Below, piece after piece: positions 21,513-35,000 of a stretch of 35,000 nt of DNA. The notes below the pieces were generated by a model. It saw only the letters and a program-made list of their open reading frames with translations, was not told where the DNA came from and ran no database searches. The position numbers and the translations under genes were made by a program. Source of the DNA: Chrysomallon squamiferum (lineage: Eukaryota > Mollusca > Gastropoda > Neomphalida > Peltospiridae). The first letter of the stretch is position 1. Each line of letters starts with the position of its first letter. The stretch spans positions 773,073-808,072 of the forward strand of contig CM022669.1 of assembly GCA_012295275.1 (NCBI GenBank), given 5' to 3'.

Positions 21513-22590
21513 TTTTCTCTAGTAATAAATGATTCAATTTGGCAAAACGTAGAAGATATGTGTAAACTGGTCATCGTTTCTCTGTTTGTTAGTTTTTAAT
21601 GTTTCTGATCACTGCTGTCACTGACGTCATTCGTCACGTGCACAGTGGTCTGTTCTCTGAAAACAAATAAAGCGGATATGTAAAGTTTTAAAAGTTTTCG
21701 TTAGTCAAAAATCAGTTGATTGTTTTTACTCCAGTTTAGTTTTTATTTTATTTATCACAGACGTCAAGTGATTATCTCACATTTGTGCAGGTGACTTGTG
21801 GCGAGGATGCTGCGGCTGGTCCAGTCACTGGAATGGGTAGAATTACACGCTGGGAGTCTCGCTGAACTCTTGGAATGGTCAGTCATCTTGGCGGCTCGTC
21901 ATGCTGAAAAGAGAAAACGTCAGAGTTAGAATTCAGCTAAACACACTCTCACAATCTGCTGTTTACGTCTGTGTAAGTGTCTTGTTTCTCTTTCTGTCAG
22001 GCTCCGCGGAATACAAACCATGCTCATTACTCACTTACCTAGTTACCAACTCATTTCTTATCTGCTTGTTTTCCTGTTTAGTCACTTACTCCTTTTATTA
22101 TCTTCTTTACAAATACGGAATTTATAAGAAAGTGGTCTATTTGAGTCTTGTTCGAATATTTATTTGTAATATGCTTTACATTTTTACGATATATATATAT
22201 CAAAAGCATAAGTAATTACTGTTTCATTTCTTTTGATTTTACCCTCCAAATACTGAACATAAACTAAAACGTTTTAATGCACAGTAATTAAACTACACTT
22301 TGATACATAAATATTCTAACTTAGTTATGGGAATTACATAAAAACTAAACTGGAGTAAAAACATATATAATATTTGTATCCCTCATGTGTAAGTTTTTAT
22401 ACTGTACTTGAATTAACAGATTAATATACGTGTAAATAAAAAAGTAAATAAGAAGTAATTAACAGATTGTTAATATTTCAGATAACATTACAACACACTG
22501 ACAAACACTCACGTGTGTATGCGTCCAGAGGGTAAGATATCCAGTTTGACAGACAAAGTCGGATTATACAATTTACCTACACATAAACTC
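21513..22590. other. 5' flank of fourth LicD gene
   Basis: Mixed-composition DNA, GC-richer at 21610-21660 and 21790-21900. A 104-codon hydrophobic + strand frame at 21901-22215 has low complexity and no recognised relatives; I do not call it a gene. Confidence 0.4.
22033..22040 (-). other. Splice-donor consensus upstream of fourth LicD gene
   Basis: On the - strand, CTAG followed by GTAAGTG (intron would start at 22038). It lies about 0.5 kb upstream of the fourth LicD gene in its orientation. The matching acceptor near 21519 (TTTATTACTAG) is weak, so a leader intron is only suggested. Confidence 0.25.
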
Positions 22591-22591
22591 A

Positions 22592-22765
22592 TCTGTGTTA
22601 GTGGTACTGTGTTAGTGGTACTGTGTTAGTGGTACTGTGTTAGTGGTACTGTGTTAGTGATACTGTGTTAGTGGTACTGTGTTAGTGATACTGTGTTAGT
22701 GGTACTGTGTTAGTGGTACTGTGTTAGTGGTACTGTGTTAGTGGTACTGTGTTAGTGATACTGTT
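22592..22765. repeat. 14-bp minisatellite
   Basis: About 12 copies of ACTGTGTTAGTGGT, with GTGAT in place of GTGGT in three or four copies. Confidence 0.95.
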
Positions 22766-22927
22766 TGAGTCCACCTGCCTCTACAAAGAGTCAACTTTTA
22801 TTAACCTGACACTAGTGTTGTTTTTGTTACCCAGAACCTACATTTTTTATTTTTTTTCTTCAGCTGTTAAGATACAAGTACGATAAGTTAACAGTGAAAT
22901 GGGAGTTATTGGGAAAGAGTCAGCAAG
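22766..22927. other. Spacer between minisatellites
   Basis: Short unique sequence; nothing recognised. Confidence 0.4.
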
Positions 22928-23145
22928 ACCACACTTAAGTTAAAAAATAAACAAATTTGTTTTTCGTTTAGTTCACTGAGATCACACTTAAGTTAAAAAA
23001 TAAACAAATTTGTTTTTCGTTTAGTTCACTGGGATCACAAGTAAGTTAAAAAAATAAAAAATTTGTTTTTCGTTTAGTTCACTGAGATCACATGCAAGTT
23101 AAAAAATAAACAAATTTGTTTGTTAATTTACTGAGATCACACTTT
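22928..23145. repeat. 53-bp minisatellite, four copies
   Basis: Units start near 22928, 22981, 23034 and 23087 (53-bp steps), followed by a partial at 23136. Most units carry the perfect 14-bp palindrome AAACAAATTTGTTT followed by TTCGTTTAGTTCACTGAGAT. Confidence 0.9.
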
Positions 23146-23491
23146 GAGAGTATCAGACTGTTTCATTATGTAATTTTCAAGCTAAAACTCGGTTATTTGT
23201 GGTCAGTTGAACTGTTGTGTGTTGTTTAAGGAGTGTGGCTTATAAAACGTTTGTTTCTTGAGAAGACAGACTACACGTGTTGTGCGCGTTACGCCAAACT
23301 CAAACGAGTTAATATCAAATAATGTTCACAAACTGATACCCGCGGCTACGTTTCTGTTATTCTGTGTGTGACGTGTGGACGGAGTCGCTACCAGTAAGTA
23401 TTTCAACAACACACTGGCAACTTTTAATTCCACACCAAATTCTCCAGATACGACCTTTGGCGAGAAAAGCACCGACAAGCTACCCGCCCAA
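23146..23491. other. Unique sequence before 20-bp minisatellite
   Basis: About 350 bases, GC-richer than average near 23270-23480. A + strand frame opening at 23375 runs into the repeat. No relative was recognised. Confidence 0.4.
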
Positions 23492-23988
23492 TCACCGTCA
23501 CACCTTACAACCCCCGTCACACCCTTACAACCGCTGACACACCCTTACAACCCCCGTCACACCCTTACAATCGCCGTCATACCCTTACAACCCCGTCACA
23601 CCCTTACAACCGCCGTCACACCCTTACAACCGCCGTCACACCCTTACAACCGCCGTCACACCCTTACAACCGCCGTCAGATCCTTACAACCGCTGTCAGA
23701 TCCTTACAACCGCTGTCACACCCTTACAACCGCTGTCATATCCTTACAACCGCTGTCAGATCCTTACAACCGCTGTCAGATCCTTACAACCGCTGTCACA
23801 CCCTTACAACCGCTGTCAGATCATTACAACCGCTGTCAGATCCTTACAACCGCTGTCACATCCTTACAACCGCTGTCACACCCTTACAACCACCGTCACA
23901 CCCTTACAACCGCTGTCACACCCTCACAACTGCTGTCACACCCTTACAACCGATGTCAGATCCTTACAACCGCTTTCAGATCAGAAAT
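23492..23988. repeat. 20-bp GC-richer minisatellite
   Basis: About 25 copies of CCCTTACAACCGCCGTCACA. CCGCYGTCACA units mix with CCGCTGTCAGA units, the latter more common in the middle. Because 20 is not a multiple of 3 and no phase has a stop, a 206-codon + strand frame (23375-23995) with a 20-residue period runs through it. It is probably not a gene. Confidence 0.95.
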
Positions 23989-24097
23989 GTTTTAATTTAC
24001 AAAAATATCCCTGCACATGTTTTTAATCACTGGATATGACTTACAAAAAATTTTCACTCAGAAATATTTAATTTACAGACAAAAAAAAGAAAAGAAA

Positions 24098-24330
24098 AAT
24101 CGAAACATGTTGGTATTCAATACAGACTACAAAAAATATCTAAACATGTTGGTATTCAATAGAGACAATACAAATATCTAAATATGTAAGTATTCAATAC
24201 AGACTATAAAAATATCTAAACATGTTAGTATTCAGTACAGACTATAAAAATATCTAAACATGTTAATATTCAGTACAGAGTATAAAAATATCTAAACATG
24301 TCAGTAATCAATACAGACAATAAAAAAAGT
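24098..24330. repeat. 38-bp minisatellite, six copies
   Basis: Units share AAACATGTTAGTATTCAATA followed by CAGACTATAAAAATATCT. The CATGTT core starts at about 24106, 24145, 24183, 24221, 24259 and 24297. Confidence 0.9.
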
Positions 24331-24800
24331 ATAAATGTCAGGTAACTAGTAATTAAAACAAACAGGTGTTTTTATATTACGCAGTTAAATGTGTATATCA
24401 ATTTAACTCTCTCACTCTAACAGACACATACACATGAACAAACACAGACGCACATAAAAACAGGTACAAAAACTATGCATACTCATAACTCCATATAATT
24501 ATACAAAATACATATAAACATATATACTTCATATACTCGTTGTGTGAGTGAGTGTGTATACGTATAAAAACATATATACATATATGATAAAACATAACGC
24601 CTGATAACAGATTTTACTGAAGGGTTAAAACAGTTAAATATTCTCATCTATTCTGGTTATATTTTAATGATTCTGAGCTCAGTGTTTGTGAAAGCTTTAA
24701 GTTATTTGATTGTAAACATTCATGTGTGAAAGAAATAGATAATAACTTAGTCATGTTCAGTTACAGTAATCAGCGTACACAGCAAGTTCATTCACGTCAC

Positions 24801-24801
<1 letters not shown>
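24331..24801. other. AT-rich sequence, nothing recognised
   Basis: Loose CACATA/ATATAC-rich stretch (24420-24590), then ordinary AT-rich DNA. Confidence 0.4.
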
Positions 24802-24802
<1 letters not shown>

Positions 24803-24883
<81 letters not shown>

Positions 24884-24902
24884 CTCTCTTCTGTCTCTCT
24901 CT
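24803..24902. repeat. CT dinucleotide repeat
   Basis: Nearly 40 CT units, with TGT interruptions at the 3' end. Confidence 0.95.
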
Positions 24903-25076
24903 GAATAACTTATAGCCTAATCATAAAACAAAATGAATTAATAAATAAAACAAATTTAGTTACTGATTGTATTTAATTAATTAATTAATTTATTTATTAT
25001 TACTACTACTTTTTTTTTTTATCTTCATTAAAGGGTGACGCTTCATTTTAATAGAGAAAAATTTATAACAGCAACA

Positions 25077-25077
<1 letters not shown>

Positions 25078-25135
<58 letters not shown>
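25078..25135. repeat. ATT trinucleotide tract
   Basis: About 19 ATT units. Confidence 0.95.
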
Positions 25136-25137
<2 letters not shown>

Positions 25138-25345
25138 ACTATTAATAGTTATTGTGGGTTGTAGCATGATGCTGAAAAAGCTGGCAAAATGCCAAAGTAA
25201 TTAAATTTGATAATGTCGTCCTGGTGACCTCTCAAAACTGAGACAGCATGGCAACAGCACCATAATTTAATAATGTGACGACGATTAAACAATTAAATCA
25301 TTGTGAGTCACTTTCATGTCCGTACACAAACACATAACTATACAC

Positions 25346-25347
<2 letters not shown>

Positions 25348-25435
<88 letters not shown>
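25348..25435. repeat. GA dinucleotide repeat
   Basis: About 43 GA units. The Arg-Glu frame over it is an artefact. Confidence 0.95.
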
Positions 25436-25436
<1 letters not shown>

Positions 25437-25628
25437 ACTGTTTACATTATATTATTACTTTATCGTTTCTCTTGTATTTTACTGTTAATGATGACAATTA
25501 AAATCAGCTAAGGATGTAAATGTGGTAAAAGAAATATAAATTATGTCATTGTTTTCGTAACATCTTATTATATTCCACAAACCTTACATCGCGCTGTGGG
25601 TAGAGAACGTTTGAAATAACAATACAAA

Positions 25629-26055
25629 ACATACCTAGAGCGGCCTGTAAATGGTTCCTCCTAAGAACGTGTCTGCGAAAGAGTTATCGGTTCATTGCGC
25701 TCTATTGACCTAATTCTTCGCCTCGCTCAGTTCTCAGACTGTCCTCTGCTCGTTCGCGTCATCGTGATCGCTGTTTCTCGTCTCCGTCTCGCGCGCTTCT
25801 TGCTCGTGAAGAAGAAAAACTAGACGAATCTCCAGTCTGACATCTTGGCGTGCGTTATCCGTCTGTTTCGCGTCTGAGACAAGCAAACATTCGGGAACTG
25901 CTAAAACTGGGATGCGCTTTGTTGATGTAGCGCCTCTCTGCGGCGGTGCAGACTCCGAAGTGCCATTCCGCTCAACGAGCGCCGCTCGCACAACGCAGTG
26001 AAACGGACTTCATACCGAGAAGAGATTAACTCGGGCAGGACATCAGATAAATACA
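25629..26055 (-). promoter_or_regulatory. CpG-dense patch, candidate promoter/first exon
   Basis: By eye roughly forty CpG dinucleotides fall within about 400 bases, far above the AT-rich surroundings, and the patch is free of microsatellites. On the - strand CTAG followed by GTATGT (intron start at 25634) is a fair splice donor at its edge. An 85-codon Arg/Ala-rich - strand frame (25734-25991) lies inside, without recognised homology. It could be an unmethylated promoter plus leader exon of a - strand gene, or an inserted element. Confidence 0.35.
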
Positions 26056-26359
26056 CACAAACACCAGCTATGAGAACTGTAACGTGTGGTGTCGCATGAC
26101 AATGTCAAACTACCCCAAAAAACGAGCTATTGTTTGTCGACTTTAGTATTACTATCGTAACATAGCCCCGTAGTATCTGACTTACATCTTTTGATTAGCA
26201 TTTTCTTTTTTTCTTACGAACAATCCCAGCTGCTTCTCTTTATCAATGTACAGTTACAATACTGTTCAACAAACGCGTATCGATTTTATTTTCTCGGTAA
26301 ACCTTTAAAAACATATTAAATATTTAATGCTAGCAATAGCAGTAGTTGTAGAAATAGTA

Positions 26360-26363
<4 letters not shown>

Positions 26364-26402
<39 letters not shown>
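26364..26402. repeat. AAT trinucleotide tract
   Basis: About 13 AAT units preceded by AGTA/GTAATA variants. Confidence 0.9.
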
Positions 26403-26403
<1 letters not shown>

Positions 26404-26697
26404 CAGCTGTGGTGAGCAGCACATTAAAAATAGTATTTTTTATTTTTTACATATTTTATTTTTACATACTTCTTTTTAGGATGTCTGTCTAATTTCTTAA
26501 CAATAATTCCAGTTTGATTTAGAATAATAGTTATCTTTGTCATATCTATATCAATGCTATTTGAAATGTTATTTTTCCAAAATGTACAGTCATATACTGA
26601 ATATGTAATGGCTTGAATAAAGACTGATTTAAAAAAAGAATATAATTTTGATGTCAAACATTTTTTTGTTTCTTCATTGTTTTACCCTCAGTATCGA

Positions 26698-26736
<39 letters not shown>
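26698..26736. repeat. ATT trinucleotide tract
   Basis: About 13 ATT units. Confidence 0.9.
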
Positions 26737-26737
<1 letters not shown>

Positions 26738-26998
26738 GTATAGTTTTACTTCCTTCATACGATCATTTCTTCTTTTTTCTGTCTTTTGCTCTTTCTTTAT
26801 TTTTCTTTCTAATTCATTTTAAATGTTTTGTGCTGCCTGTCTAAATAAAGATTTATAATTAGCGAAATTACCATGATGGTTTGTTATAATTGGAATACCT
26901 CCTCCGAAATGACAGCAGAGAAACAAGAAATGATGGTTTGTTAATGTATATCCATTGAAAGGAAATCACAGGCAACCTTGTCAGTTAAAAAACATCCA

Positions 26999-33380
<6,382 letters not shown>

Positions 33381-33470
33381 TTAGTGACTAGTGTGTTGTT
33401 CATTAGTGACTAGTGTGTTGTTCATTAGTGACTAGTGTGTTGCTGATTAGTGACTAGTGTGTTGTTGATT
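33381..33470. repeat. 22-bp minisatellite, four copies
   Basis: Units start at 33381, 33403, 33425 and 33447, with TTAGTGACTAGTGTGTTGTT as the core. Confidence 0.9.
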
Positions 33471-33483
33471 AATAACTGAAGTT

Positions 33484-33525
33484 ATGGATCAGGGTGGATC
33501 AGGGATGGATCAGTGTGGATCAGTG
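33484..33525. repeat. 10-bp repeat, four copies
   Basis: Four copies of TGGATCAGGG/TGGATCAGTG in a row, immediately after the 22-bp array. Confidence 0.8.
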
Positions 33526-35000
33526 TTCCAGACACGTCTATTCTTTTTCTGTCTGTGGATGTCATGTTAAAACAAATGTACAGAAATGCGTTCAAGTGTG
33601 TTTTGAAAATGCTTTCATTAATAATGTAATGCGCACTTGTACTTGTAATATTAATATACTTTGACGTCTGTGGTAATACAATCGAATACGAAACGTATTC
33701 TATTACTTAGCTCTGCAAATACATCATTTATTGCTGGATATATAATAACCTTATACAGAAGCAGAAAGCTGTATCGTGTTCTGTACAATGTCACAGCAAC
33801 CTTTGTCAGTATAAATATTTCATTTCAGGTTAAATTGAGTGAACTTGTCTGTTAAGCAGCTACTAATTAATGTCAAATTGATCCAGATCGTTAATTTCGC
33901 ACTGGTGAAAGAATATCGAAACGATCTACATGTGTGTCTGTTTATAAAACGATTATTTATAAAGATAAGTCGAATTTGTCAACTGTTAATAAAAACATAG
34001 TGATCTGCCGCAGGCATAGTGATTTTTCCATGTTGACGTTACAGAATCTTCACTCTGTCTCTGCCTCTCTCTCTGTGTATCTAACTTTCCATCTGTCTAT
34101 CTCTCTATCTATCCATTCATCCGACCATCTGTCAATCCATCCATTTATCCATCTATTTCTCCTATTTCTTTCATTTCTTCCACTACAGACAACAAAAGAA
34201 CATTTCATAATTTAGAATGACATATTAAAGTCACTTGGCTAACAAACAACAGGTGAACCTTCATTTCCAATAGTTTTCTTCTCTGTATATAAACATAGAC
34301 GTTTCTCGTTTGTTTTTCACGTTACATTAGTGCATGTTTACAACAGGCATTTTTATCAAACACTGTCTTGCTGATTTCAGCTGCCAACTCGAGAGAGCAA
34401 ACAACAGTAATTTTATCTGGGTAATGTTTTCAGTGATTACAACAATTCTCTTTAAAGTGCAGTAGGCTGGCGTGTATTTCGCGTGCAGATAAATATTGTG
34501 ATTAGAATATTTTTGTCGATCTTATTACAAAAAACCACATAAACCTGTTACAACAACACATAAACCTGTTTTTACTTGTTGGCTCTTGGTTTTGTTTAAT
34601 TCACGTATCAATGTTTTCATCCTTACAGAGCGATAACCACACCTATGTATCAGTGTTAAAATGTGACAACAAAAACTAAGATTTTGTAAGAATTCAGTAT
34701 TTATCAGTGATGGTAACCTATTTCTGCTCATACGTATCTAACATCGAAACAACTGCATTGAATATTACTGTCCATTCTCTAATTCTTGTTAAAACGAATA
34801 TTTTATTTATCAGTTTTTACTATCTAGGTCAGTGAACCAGATCAAACAGTTTTATTATCAGTGAACGTTTTTAAAAATTCATTTGACGATGAATATAACA
34901 TCCACGCTCAACTGATTACACTGAACAGATCTAATGGCAGTTTGTATACGCAGAGTGTCTCAGTAATCACAATCTGAGTAGGTAGGTTTTTGCCGGCTCA
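33526..35000. other. AT-rich sequence to window end, nothing firm
   Basis: No supported gene. Contains a TCTG/TCTA/TCCA-type degenerate repeat at 34072-34160. Remaining open frames are short and unconvincing. Confidence 0.45.

Noticed and set aside
21901-22215. 104-codon hydrophobic + strand frame
   Set aside because: Composition follows the AT-rich DNA, no recognised family, no supporting signals.
25734-25991. 85-codon - strand frame in the CpG-dense patch
   Set aside because: High GC reduces stops; no homology recognised. Treated as candidate promoter/leader sequence instead.
26424-26657. 77-codon - strand frame faintly resembling the end of a non-LTR reverse transcriptase
   Set aside because: Only a loose recall of a hydrophobic/aromatic pattern; no catalytic motif, low complexity at the C-terminus, no upstream RT sequence.
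26873-26942. 14-base direct repeat (TGATGGTTTGTTA) flanking about 43 bases, as a target-site duplication
   Set aside because: The enclosed segment is too short and has no inverted ends or other element features.

Overview
This window looks like AT-rich, microsatellite-dense animal nuclear DNA. The best guess is a lophotrochozoan, probably a gastropod mollusc. That rests on a cluster of single-exon LicD/fukutin-like genes, a family I recall as strongly expanded in molluscs, on very heavy AAT/ATT, CT/GA and minisatellite content, and on good metazoan splice consensus in the non-coding parts. No operons, bacterial signals, rRNA, tRNA or intact transposons were recognised.

Layout. Positions 1-21.5 kb hold four members of one LicD-domain (fukutin/FKRP-type) family: an intact gene on + (418-1422), a frameshifted copy on - (7886-8747), an intact gene on - (11354-12280) and an intact gene on - (20394-21512). 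The outer two (type A) are close paralogues of each other, and so are the inner two (type B), giving the order A(+), B(-), B(-), A(-). Each encodes a short cytoplasmic tail, one membrane segment, a stem, a LicD catalytic core with a WDDD acidic motif, and a C-terminal module with four cysteines at nearly fixed spacing. That is the build of a type II Golgi glycosyltransferase. Upstream of the B genes lie good splice acceptors just 5' of the ATG, so the genes probably have 5'-UTR introns although their coding parts are uninterrupted.

Between and beyond the genes the DNA is largely tandem repeats: trinucleotide (AAT, ACT, AGT), CT/GA, CA and AT runs, and about ten unrelated minisatellites with units of 10, 14, 20, 22, 25, 30, 31, 38 and 53 bp. 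The 25-bp array (about 9518-10767) has a higher-order period of 175 bp. A worn pogo/Tigger-like terminus lies near 6874. A CpG-dense patch at about 25.65-26.05 kb stands out from the AT-rich background and could be a promoter/first exon on the - strand. From 27.1 to 35 kb I see no recognisable gene.

Function. Known relatives transfer phospho-polyols or phosphocholine (fukutin and FKRP: ribitol-5-phosphate; bacterial LicD: phosphocholine). The genes here probably encode Golgi phospho-sugar/alcohol transferases, but the substrate cannot be read from the sequence. The most interesting signals are a nearly identical 90-bp patch over the catalytic motif shared by the two A genes (possible gene conversion), the frameshift exactly in that motif in one B copy, and the conserved four-cysteine module.
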